The position numbers and the translations under genes were made by a program. Shown here one piece after another: positions 6,938-14,600 of a DNA stretch of 17,813 bases. Source of the stretch: Verrucomicrobiota bacterium. Its GTDB lineage: Bacteria > Verrucomicrobiota > Verrucomicrobiia > Chthoniobacterales > UBA10450. Under the pieces are notes generated by a model. It saw nothing but the letters and a program-made list of their open reading frames with translations. It searched no databases and was not told where the DNA came from. The stretch spans positions 1 through 17,813 of the forward strand of contig QHOQ01000071.1 of assembly GCA_003219355.1 (NCBI GenBank), read 5' to 3'. Within the stretch, counting starts at the first letter, position 1. The number at the start of each line of letters is the position of its first letter.

Positions 6938-8188
6938 TTAGTGCGCGACTTCCTTTTGATGGACCGCCTCGTGAATCTCGTGCGCTTTCGTCTCGTCCAC
7001 CGCCAGGATATCGACAAAATCCTGCACATCCGCGTCGCGTAATCCTTCTAAATTCGTGAAGCCAGATTTCACAAGCGCGAGCGCCTGTTCTTCGGTAATT
7101 GGCAAGGCGCCTGCGAGTGTCTGCGCCGCTTGCGCGACTTTTTGTTCGACCGCGGTGGTGGCCGAAATGTCCTTGCCGATGTTAATTTCCCAGCCAGTGA
7201 GCCGCGAAGTTAAACGTGCGTTTTGTCCTTTTTTTCCGATCGCGAGCGAAAGTTGATCTTCATCGACGGAGATCTGCACGCTCTTCTTCTCCGTATCGAA
7301 AACAAGGTTCTTCACTTTGGCAGGTTTAAGCGCTTCGAGCACAAATTCCTTCGGGTCCGAACTCCAGCGGATTATATCCACCTTTTCATTGTTCAGTTCG
7401 CGGACAATATTTTTGACCCGTGAACCGCGCATTCCGACGCAGGCACCAACCGGATCTACCTTTTCGTTCGCGCTCCAGACCGCGATTTTCGTCCGATAAC
7501 CGGCTTCCCGGGCGATGCCACGGATCTCGACTGTGCCATCGGCGATTTCGCTCACTTCCAATTCAAAAAGACGGCGCACGAAATTCGGGTGGCTACGCGA
7601 AACGATAATCTCGGGGCCGCGAATGCCGTTTTCCACCGCGACCACGTAAGCGCGAAGCCGGTCGCCGACGTTATAATCTTCCACGACCACGCGTTCGCGC
7701 TGGGGCATGATGGCTTCAAATTTCCCAAGATCGAGAATGACATCGGAGCGGTCGAAGCGACGCACCGTTCCGCTCACGATTTCGCCGGCACGATCTTTGA
7801 ACTCCTCGTAGATCATTTCCTTTTCGACCTGCCGAATTCGCTGCATCATCGCTTGCTTAGCGGTCTGTGCGGCAATGCGGCCAAAATTTCGCGGCGTCAC
7901 TTCTACCTCGACCGTGTCACCGATACTCGCGTCCGGTTTGATTTTGCGTGCTCTTGAAAGCTCGATCTCGTCCTGTGGATTGCTGACATGGTCGGCCACT
8001 AGCAAATTTGCCAGCGCGCGAATTTCACCGGTCTTCGGGTTGATATCGATGCGAAGATCGCGCGACGCGCCAACGCTCTTCTTTGAGGCCGAAAGCAGCG
8101 CGTTCGAGACCGCTTCGAGCAGGATTTCGCGTTTGATCCCGCGCTCCCGTTCCAGGTAATCGAGCATGGCAATAAATTCCGCGTTCAT
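6938..8188 (-). CDS. nusA: transcription termination/antitermination factor NusA
   Basis: Binds RNA polymerase and nascent RNA; modulates pausing, intrinsic termination and antitermination. 416 residues from ATG 8188 (MNAEFIAMLDYLERERGI), the standard family start. A GTG at 8236 would extend the frame by 16 residues but lies inside the leader hairpin and adds atypical sequence. Domains: N-terminal polymerase-binding domain (1-~128), S1 (about 134-198, GEIVSGTVRRF), KH1 (about 240-280, DPVGACVGMRGSRVKNI), KH2 (about 305-345, LSLAIGKKGQNARLTSRLTGW). A single C-terminal helix-hairpin-helix-like module follows (about 362-412, ITEEQALALVKSGFTNLEGL), so it is longer than the Bacillus type but shorter than E. 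coli NusA with two acidic repeats. It is the first gene of the minus-strand operon; rimP is not upstream. No clear Shine-Dalgarno precedes the ATG. Confidence 0.97.
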   Translation of the reverse strand: MNAEFIAMLDYLERERGIKREILLEAVSNALLSASKKSVGASRDLRIDINPKTGEIRALANLLVADHVSNPQDEIELSRARKIKPDASIGDTVEVEVTPRNFGRIAAQTAKQAMMQRIRQVEKEMIYEEFKDRAGEIVSGTVRRFDRSDVILDLGKFEAIMPQRERVVVEDYNVGDRLRAYVVAVENGIRGPEIIVSRSHPNFVRRLFELEVSEIADGTVEIRGIAREAGYRTKIAVWSANEKVDPVGACVGMRGSRVKNIVRELNNEKVDIIRWSSDPKEFVLEALKPAKVKNLVFDTEKKSVQISVDEDQLSLAIGKKGQNARLTSRLTGWEINIGKDISATTAVEQKVAQAAQTLAGALPITEEQALALVKSGFTNLEGLRDADVQDFVDILAVDETKAHEIHEAVHQKEVAH

Positions 8189-8210
8189 AAAAACATGTAG
8201 CCCGCAGACT

Positions 8211-8238
8211 AAAAAGAGTGGGACACCAGTTCCCACTC
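8211..8238 (-). terminator. intrinsic-terminator-like hairpin in the nusA leader (candidate attenuator)
   Basis: Read on the minus strand: an 8-bp perfect stem, GAGTGGGA (8238-8231), a 7-nt loop ACTGGTG, then TCCCACTC (8223-8216), directly followed by TTTTT (8215-8211). This is the textbook pattern of a Rho-independent terminator. It ends 22 bases before the nusA ATG, with the divergent glycosyltransferase gene on the other side. No minus-strand gene lies between the hairpin and that divergent gene, so there is no upstream transcript it obviously needs to end. That makes a leader attenuator the more likely role. Confidence 0.7.
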
Positions 8239-8261
8239 CGATCAGCGCGGACTAGACGCTC

Positions 8262-8290
8262 AAATTAACGTCGTGAAGCCTTATCGTCAA
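8262..8290 (-). promoter_or_regulatory. candidate sigma-70-type promoter for nusA
   Basis: On the minus strand, TTGACG (8290-8285) is 5/6 to the -35 consensus and is followed after exactly 17 bases by TAATTT (8267-8262), a weaker -10 box (3/6). Transcription would begin near 8255, about 17 bases before the leader hairpin. The rest of the 236-base divergent region (8189-8424) holds the hairpins listed separately and no further gene that I can see. Confidence 0.4.
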
Positions 8291-8375
8291 GCCACGGGTT
8301 CAGGTCGGTGACGAAGGGATCTAATGTTAAATCGTGGAGGCTAAGGCTGGTTTTAACTCTTAAACGCTTCAACGC

Positions 8376-8416
8376 TCTCACGAAATGCATTTGCATGAAG
8401 ACTGGCCTTCGTGAGA
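8376..8416. repeat. inverted repeat just before the glycosyltransferase start
   Basis: A perfect 9-bp inverted repeat, TCTCACGAA (8376-8384) and TTCGTGAGA (8408-8416), encloses a 23-nt loop that itself contains the palindrome ATGCA-TT-TGCAT (8385-8396). The right arm lies 8 bases before the ATG at 8425 and covers the only purine-rich stretch (GTGAGA) that could act as a ribosome binding site. It could hide that site in mRNA, or be a regulator's DNA site. Confidence 0.45.
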
Positions 8417-8424
8417 ATCAGCCG

Positions 8425-9828
8425 ATGTCGCGCGTGCCGGCAATTCTACTTGTGCTGGCCATCTGGGCGGCGATTTATCTCCCGGCGCTTGGTTCTCTCG
8501 CGATTAAAGGAGAAGAGGGACGACGGATTTTACCGGCGGTACGAATGCTCGAGACCGGTGATTACATGGTCCCGCAGGTTGGTGGTGAACCGTATTTGCG
8601 TAAACCACCGCTGATCAACTGGCTGGTGGCCGTGTCATTGAAGATTTTTGGACGTCGAAATGAATGGACAGCCCGGTTGCCTTCAGCGCTTTGTGTGCTC
8701 GCGGTCGCGATCGCGTTTATCACGGTCGCGCGCGCCAGCCTCGGCGCCCGCGGATCGGCAATCGCTGCTCTGATCTGGCTGACGAACTTTGGGATGATTG
8801 AGAAGGGGCGTCTGATCGAGATCGAAGCCCTTTATGTTTCGCTTTTTGCGATTGCCTTCATTTGCTGGATCAGCGGGTGGGAACAGAGCCGATCACCATG
8901 GTTTACCTGGATTCTTCCATGGATTTTTCTTGGGCTCGCCTGGCTGGCCAAAGGTCCGACTCATCTTTTCTTTTTCTACGCCATCGTACTCGCAGTCTTG
9001 TGGCGTTCGCGTGAACTGCGGAAAATTTGGAACATCCCACACTTGATTGGGCTCATAATAATGATGTCGATCTTTGGGGCGTGGGCCATTCCGTTCGCAA
9101 AGATAGCGGGCGCTGCCCACGTCACTCACGTTTGGTCGCGACAGTTTTCCGGGCGCCTCGCTGGAGAAGGCCTTAATTTTCAAAGTTGGGCACTGAACAT
9201 TCCGCGCAGTCTTGGTTACTTTTTGCCCTGGCTTTTTTTTGTGCCGTTGTTGGTCAACGCGAAGTTTTCCTCCGAGCGTAAGATCGAGATCGTCGGCGGT
9301 TTGAGTTGGGGAATCGTAATTCCGTTGGTGATCGTCGATCTTATTCCCGGATCGCTTCCACGCTACGCGATGCCGCTGCTCGCGCCGGCGGCGTGGTTGC
9401 TCACAGAGACACTGACGGCGGTAAATTTGACGTGGCCGCGTTGGCTGGGCGGCAGACAATTCCAATGGAAAGATCGAGTCCGCACCGTTGCGTTTGTTAC
9501 GATTGGGACTTGTGCCTGCATTTTGCTTTACGCCTTCGCCATCGTTCCGCATCTGCAATCACGGCAAAAGCTGAGGACGATTGCGGCGAGCATCGACGAT
9601 CTCGTTCCAGCGAACGAAAGTCTTTACGCGGTCGATCCGGATTATCAGCCAATCTTATTTTATGTGGAACGAAAGTTAGTTTATGTGGCAAACTTGAATG
9701 AACTTCCCGCGGGCGCTCATTTTTTTCTGATCCAGCCGGAACTTGAGCATGCCGCGCTTGGTCGTGCGTCGCCGGTGCTGCGAATCAAAGATTACCGCAA
9801 CCGCGAAATCATTTTGATGCGGCGATAG
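8425..9828 (+). CDS. ArnT/PMT-like integral membrane glycosyltransferase
   Basis: A 467-residue inner-membrane protein of the dolichyl-phosphate-mannose / 4-amino-4-deoxyarabinose transferase type (GT-C fold), which moves a sugar from a polyprenyl-phosphate carrier to a periplasmic acceptor such as lipid A or protein. Family signs: first membrane helix (AILLVLAIWAAIYLPAL), then a periplasmic loop with the acidic catalytic-type motif KGEEGRR (28-34), MLETGDYMVPQVGGEPYLRK (41-60) and KPPLINW (60-66), the classical ArnT-like signature. About ten further hydrophobic segments follow, with a WLAKGP motif, and a soluble C-terminal part. I chose ATG 8425 (MSRVPAILL), because the frame back to 8308 adds basic, non-conserved residues; ATG 8395 is an alternative. 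Acceptor unknown. It is divergent from nusA and not clearly in an operon with the pump genes. Confidence 0.88.
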   Translation: MSRVPAILLVLAIWAAIYLPALGSLAIKGEEGRRILPAVRMLETGDYMVPQVGGEPYLRKPPLINWLVAVSLKIFGRRNEWTARLPSALCVLAVAIAFITVARASLGARGSAIAALIWLTNFGMIEKGRLIEIEALYVSLFAIAFICWISGWEQSRSPWFTWILPWIFLGLAWLAKGPTHLFFFYAIVLAVLWRSRELRKIWNIPHLIGLIIMMSIFGAWAIPFAKIAGAAHVTHVWSRQFSGRLAGEGLNFQSWALNIPRSLGYFLPWLFFVPLLVNAKFSSERKIEIVGGLSWGIVIPLVIVDLIPGSLPRYAMPLLAPAAWLLTETLTAVNLTWPRWLGGRQFQWKDRVRTVAFVTIGTCACILLYAFAIVPHLQSRQKLRTIAASIDDLVPANESLYAVDPDYQPILFYVERKLVYVANLNELPAGAHFFLIQPELEHAALGRASPVLRIKDYRNREIILMRR

Positions 9829-9871
9829 GGATTGCTCCGGGGTCGAAGCTTGACGAATTGTCAGAGCGCAA

Positions 9872-9891
9872 TTAGTTAGCATACTAACGAA
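9872..9891. promoter_or_regulatory. candidate MarR operator, overlapping a possible promoter
   Basis: The dyad GTTAG-CATA-CTAAC (9875-9888) is perfect over 5+5 bases, and two more pairs beyond one mismatch extend it to 9872-9891. It ends 6 bases before the regulator's ATG. A possible promoter overlaps it: TTGTCA (9858-9863), 16 bases, then CATACT (9880-9885). A second smaller dyad, TGAC-GAATT-GTCA, lies at 9851-9863. Palindromes at this position are the usual autoregulatory sites of MarR-family repressors; binding itself is inferred. Confidence 0.5.
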
Positions 9892-9897
9892 TTGGGT

Positions 9898-10449
9898 ATG
9901 CCGGAACCGGACTACGAGACTTTTGGCTCCCTGCTGCATGGGACCGCCCGCGCCTGGCGATTAAAGTTGGATGAGCGGCTCAAGCCAATGGGGTTGAGCC
10001 AGGCGAAGTGGCGCACCTTGTTGCATCTCTCGATCGCTCCCGGGACGCTCACACAGGCTAAGATTGCGGAGCGGCTGGGCATCGAGGAACCGTCGTTAGT
10101 GACATTGCTACATCGGCTGGAGAACGAGAGATGGGTCGCGCGCAGAAGCTCACCGCATGATCGCCGTTGCAAAATGGTGTATCTCGGCCGGCGCGCTCAG
10201 CGCATCATCGCTCAGATCAACGCGGCAGCGGACGAACTCCGGCATGAATTGCTTTCCGATATCCCAGCATCTGAGCTGCAGACCTGCATCAAGGTGTTGG
10301 CGCATATTCGCGGGAAAGCAGAGAAGCACGATAAACTCCGACGAAATGAAATGCGGTCGGTCTACGCAGGTGGCAACGGACAGAACAGGAACCGGCATCC
10401 GATTCCAAGAAAAAAGGCGCTTGGTCGCGCCGCCATAAAACTCAAATGA
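9898..10449 (+). CDS. MarR-family transcriptional regulator
   Basis: A 183-residue winged-helix dimeric regulator. After an N-terminal dimerisation helix (ETFGSLLHGTARAWRLKLDERL), the DNA-binding domain reads LSQAKWRTLLHLSIAPG, then the helix-turn-helix LTQAKIAERLGIEEPSLVTLL (51-71), then RLENERWVARRSSPHDRRCKMVYL with the wing and the typical D-R-R signature (about 80-96). The C-terminal 30 residues are basic and unlike the core, so the tail is longer than usual. I use ATG 9898; a TTG at 9892 would add two residues. Its stop overlaps the adaptor gene start as ATGA, which links it to the RND pump. MarR proteins commonly repress neighbouring efflux operons and are released by phenolic or other lipophilic ligands; the ligand here is unknown. 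Confidence 0.93.
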   Translation: MPEPDYETFGSLLHGTARAWRLKLDERLKPMGLSQAKWRTLLHLSIAPGTLTQAKIAERLGIEEPSLVTLLHRLENERWVARRSSPHDRRCKMVYLGRRAQRIIAQINAAADELRHELLSDIPASELQTCIKVLAHIRGKAEKHDKLRRNEMRSVYAGGNGQNRNRHPIPRKKALGRAAIKLK

Positions 10450-11648
10450 ACCGCGCCCGCATTAGAAACCAATCGATTCCTCGATGGGCGTATCTGCTTT
10501 TCGTAGTGCTTGCTGGCTTTGTGTTATATCGGATCTACCAACACAGGATCAGTGAGGTCAAACGCGGCCAACCACCAGCTCGGCCGGTCCTGGTCGCGAA
10601 AGTGATTGCGAGGGACATGCCGCTTTACCTCGATGAAATCGGCACGTGTGCCGCGTATGAGACCGTTCAGGTTCAGGCGCAGGTGAGCGGCCAAATCATT
10701 GCTCGTAATTTTCAAGATGGCGCTGACGTAAAGAAGGGCGATTTGCTTTTCACTATTGATCCGCGGCCCTACCAAGCTGCGCTCGAACAGGCGCAGGGTC
10801 AGCTCGGACAAGCGCAATCGAAATTGGTTCTTGATCAGATTACCCTTAAGCGTCAGCAGGAATTGCGCGCTAGGAACGTGATCTCGCCGCAAGATCTGGA
10901 CACTGCTCAAGCAACCGTAAAAAGCGACGAGGCTACGGTAAAAACTGCGGAAGGCGCGGTGGCGGCTGCCCAGGTGAATCTCGATTATTGCAATATCCGC
11001 TCGCCTATCAATGGACGGGCTGGTTTGCGGCTTGTCGATGCTGGGAACGTCGTGACTGGCGGCGGCGGGGGCGGTGGCGGCGCAGTGCTGCTCACGATTC
11101 AAGGGCTCGATCCGATCTACACAGACTTTACCGTGTCCGAAACAGACTTGCCGTTGGTGCGCCGTTACCTGGGTGGCCCCAATGTGAAAGTGGAAACGCG
11201 CTCTGCGGACGGCAGCATGCCGCCGCGCATGGGCGACCTTTATTTCATTGACACTTCTGTGCAACCGGGCGCGGGCACTGTGAAAGCGCGCGGCGTCACC
11301 CCGAATCCTGATCATGCTCTGTGGCCGTCGGAATTTGTCCGTGTGCGCTTCATTCTCGATAACCTGAAAGATGCCAATCTAGTGCCCTCGCAAGCGGTGC
11401 AAATCAGCCAGAGTGGTCCATTTGTTTTTGTGGTGAAGCCGGATAACACAGTCGATTTGCGACAGGTTAAACCGGGCCAGCGTCAGGATGGCGACACCCA
11501 GGTTATTGAAGATGGTCTCAAGGCCGGAGAGACGGTCGTTGTCACCGGTCAGCTGGCATTGGCCCCAGGAACAAAGGTGGAACCAAAACCGTACAATCCT
11601 CCCGGTCCTCCCCAAGGCGGTGAGGTTGCTACCAAAGCCTCAATGTAG
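10446..11648 (+). CDS. RND efflux periplasmic adaptor (MdtA/AcrA-like, HlyD family)
   Basis: A 400-residue membrane fusion protein joining an RND permease to an outer-membrane channel. It has an N-terminal membrane anchor (about 14-30, WAYLLFVVLAGFVLYRI) and no lipobox cysteine, so it is anchored by a helix and not by lipid. The biotinyl-lipoyl halves are VQVQAQVSGQIIARNFQDGADVKKGDLLFTIDPRPY (75-109) and NIRSPINGRAGLRLVDAGNVV (183-203). A helical hairpin with repeated Gln/Ala (about 110-178) lies between. The beta-barrel follows (PIYTDFTVSETDLPLVRR), then the membrane-proximal domain (LVPSQAVQ, VKPGQ, GLKAGETVVVTGQLAL). An eight-glycine tract at 205-212 (bases 11058-11081) interrupts the link into the barrel. 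It overlaps the MarR gene by 4 nt (ATGA); the permease starts 14 nt downstream. Confidence 0.95.
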   Translation: MNRARIRNQSIPRWAYLLFVVLAGFVLYRIYQHRISEVKRGQPPARPVLVAKVIARDMPLYLDEIGTCAAYETVQVQAQVSGQIIARNFQDGADVKKGDLLFTIDPRPYQAALEQAQGQLGQAQSKLVLDQITLKRQQELRARNVISPQDLDTAQATVKSDEATVKTAEGAVAAAQVNLDYCNIRSPINGRAGLRLVDAGNVVTGGGGGGGGAVLLTIQGLDPIYTDFTVSETDLPLVRRYLGGPNVKVETRSADGSMPPRMGDLYFIDTSVQPGAGTVKARGVTPNPDHALWPSEFVRVRFILDNLKDANLVPSQAVQISQSGPFVFVVKPDNTVDLRQVKPGQRQDGDTQVIEDGLKAGETVVVTGQLALAPGTKVEPKPYNPPGPPQGGEVATKASM

Positions 11649-11662
11649 AACTTGTTTCAGAT

Positions 11663-14600
11663 ATGGCCGGAGAAGACAAGCGACACGACGGAGCAGGGGA
11701 GCAGGAACCTGCAAAGGACCGACAACATCCGGCGAAACCGATAGCTCGTGGTGCTGTACTGCGAAAGCCGCCTGAATCTAAGTTGGTCCAAGTTACAGGC
11801 TCCGGCCTTTCCGGGCCATTCATCCGGCGACCGGTGATGACTGTCTTGTTAACGCTATCGGTTATCGTCGCCGGCTTTGCCACTTACGGCAAGCTCGCGG
11901 TCAATGATCTGCCCGCAGTTGATTATCCAGTTATCCAAGTCACGTGTTCCTATCCCGGCGCTAACCCGACCACCATGGCGAATAACATCGCTACGCCGCT
12001 TGAGAAACAATTCCTGCAAATCCCCGGACTCGACATCATCACGAGCGCAAGCACGCAGGGAAATACGTCGTTCACGCTTCAGTTTGTTCTCAGTAAGAGT
12101 ATCGTTGATGCTGCCACAGACGTGCAGGCCGCAATCCAGCGCGCAACGGGAAAGTTGCCGCTAGATCTGCCCAGCCCGCCGACGTTCACGAAAACGAATC
12201 CAAACGATCAGGCGATTTACCTGCTCGGTTTGCTCTCAGACACACTCACCGATGGCGATCTCTACAAGTATGCGTCCACCGCCGTGGCGCAGCGCATTGC
12301 GATTTTGCCTGGTGTCTCGCAGGTAAATATCTACGGCGTCCAAGGCGCAGTTCGGATCAAAGCGGATCCCGCGGGGCTCGCTTCGCGCGGACTCACCATG
12401 GATGATCTCGCCAGTGCGATCAGAGCGGGGACAGTTTACTCTGGCGCTGGGCAATTTGATGGGGCGCACCGGACATTTGTTCTTTTGCCGAATGGGCAAA
12501 TCGATCAGGCGGAAGGATATCGCAATCTGATTGTTGCGCGGAACAGAGATGGCTCGCCTGTTTATCTGCGGGATGTGGCCGAGGTTCGGCAAAGCGTGCA
12601 GGACGAACGGATCTCCCGTACATTTTGGATGCGCGGTTTTAATCCGCCAGGTTCCGTCGTCGTTCTGGCGGTCTCGCGCCAGGCGGGCGCAAATGCGGTC
12701 GAGGTTGCTAACTCAGTCAAAGCGCTCTTTCCCGAGATCCGCGCGAGTCTGCCGGGATCCATCTCGCTCGTGCCGGTATTCGATCGGTCCCAGAGCATCG
12801 TCGATTCCGTTCACGATGTTCAATTCACGCTCATGATTGCCTTTATCCTGGTCGTGATCGTGATCTACATCTTCCTTGGACGCGCCACGGATACGCTCAT
12901 TCCCGCGGTCGCGCTTCCATTGTCTTTGCTGCTCACGGTCGCGGTCATGTACATGCTCGACTATTCCATTAACAACTTGACCCTGATGGCACTTACTCTG
13001 GCCATCGGATTCCTGGTCGATGATGCCATTGTGTTTTTGGAAAATGTCGTGCGACGCGCGGAGCACGGCGAATCGATACTAAAAGCCGCGTTTAATAGCG
13101 CCGGCGAGATTTCCGTCACCATCATGTCGATGACACTGTCGCTGGCCGCCGTCTTCATTCCTCTGGTATTTTTACCTGGGTTGCTGGGTCGCATCTTCCG
13201 GGAATTTTCGGTTACGATTATAGTCGCCATTCTCGCTTCGGGACTCGTTTCCCTAACTCTCACTCCGCTCATGTGCGCGCGCATTTTGGGCGAACGCCGG
13301 GCCGGACATAAACGCGCGTGGATGGAAAGACATACCGCAGATTTTATTAAGCGCGTCATAGCTGCCTACGGCCGCGTGTTAGACAAGTTTCTGGACCGCG
13401 CCTGGCTCACGGTGCCGATCCTCCTCGTGTGCATTCTCGGGCTCTGGTTTTTCTTCACCCATTTGCCGTTCACCTTACTGCCCCCAGGTGACAGCGGTTT
13501 CATAAGGGGAGTTTTCATCGCGCAGGAAGGCTCTTCGCCTGCGCAGATGCATGCCTATCAGCAACAGGTCAACCAGAAGCTGAAGGACGATCCGAACATC
13601 GGACAGTTTTTCACGCTCGCCGGTTTTGCTGCTCGCACGGCGTCCTCGCAAGGATTGATTTTTGGTTTTCTCAAACCGAGGAGTGAACGCCTGCCAATCG
13701 AACAGTGCATTCCGCAATTGCAAAAATCGATTAGCTCTATTCCGGGCATCACCGCCATCTTGCAACCGAACCCAGTACTCCAGATCAATGTGGGCGCCAC
13801 TAGTCAGACGCAGGGGCAATACGCCTATACACTTAATGGCATTGTCCCCGATGAGGTTTACGCCGCGGCCGATCAATTGATGGCGAAGCTTAAGGGTTTC
13901 AAAGGCTTCGCTTCCGTCCGCTCCGATTATTACAACAATACACCGAATCTCACCGTCGATATCGATCGCGAGCGCGCTGCTACCTACGGTGTTTCTACTT
14001 CCGCCGTGCAGAGCTTGTTACGTACTGCTTACTCCCAAAACTACGTCTACTTAATCAAACAGCCCGAGGATCAATACCAGGTCATCCTGGAAGTGAAGGA
14101 CAATGAGCGCGCGACACCGGCTGATCTTAACAATCTTTACGTACGCAGTAACACAGGTGGCACCTTTAGCGGAACAGGAGCAGGTGGTGGAAACATCACA
14201 ACCACCACTGGCACCGCCTCAAATCTCGTGCCGTTGCGTGCTGTAACATCGACCAAGCAAATCGTTGGTCCGCAGGCGGTCAATCACTTCAACCACTTCA
14301 CAAGCGTAACCATCAACTTCAACTTGCTGCCAGACGTTGCGATCGGCGATGCCACGAAATTCATCGAAGACAGCTTCGCGCAAGTGCACCAGCAAATTCC
14401 GAGTGTGCAAGCCAGCTTCCAAGGCGAAGCGCTCGTCTTTCGCCAACTCTTTCGCAGTCTGCCGCTCCTTCTTCTCTCCGCGATTTTCGTGATGTATGTT
14501 ATTCTCGGAATTCTCTACGAAAGCTACGTCCATCCGATTACGGTGCTTTTTCCCGCGATTGTGCCGGCTGTTGTGGGCGGTTTATTCACGCTTTGGATTT

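Noticed and set aside
8189..8236. 16-codon N-terminal extension of NusA from a GTG
   Set aside because: The GTG lies inside the terminator-like stem, and the standard family N-terminus begins at ATG 8188.
8240..8330. Possible tRNA suggested by a GGGTTCAGGTC stretch
   Set aside because: The flanks do not form a T-stem and no acceptor or anticodon arm can be drawn.
8893..9558. 221-codon minus-strand frame inside the glycosyltransferase
   Set aside because: Antisense shadow; the + strand frame has the ArnT-like motifs and membrane helices.
10524..11315. 263-codon minus-strand frame inside the RND adaptor gene
   Set aside because: Antisense shadow of a clear adaptor; no recognisable domain and unnatural composition rich in Arg and His.
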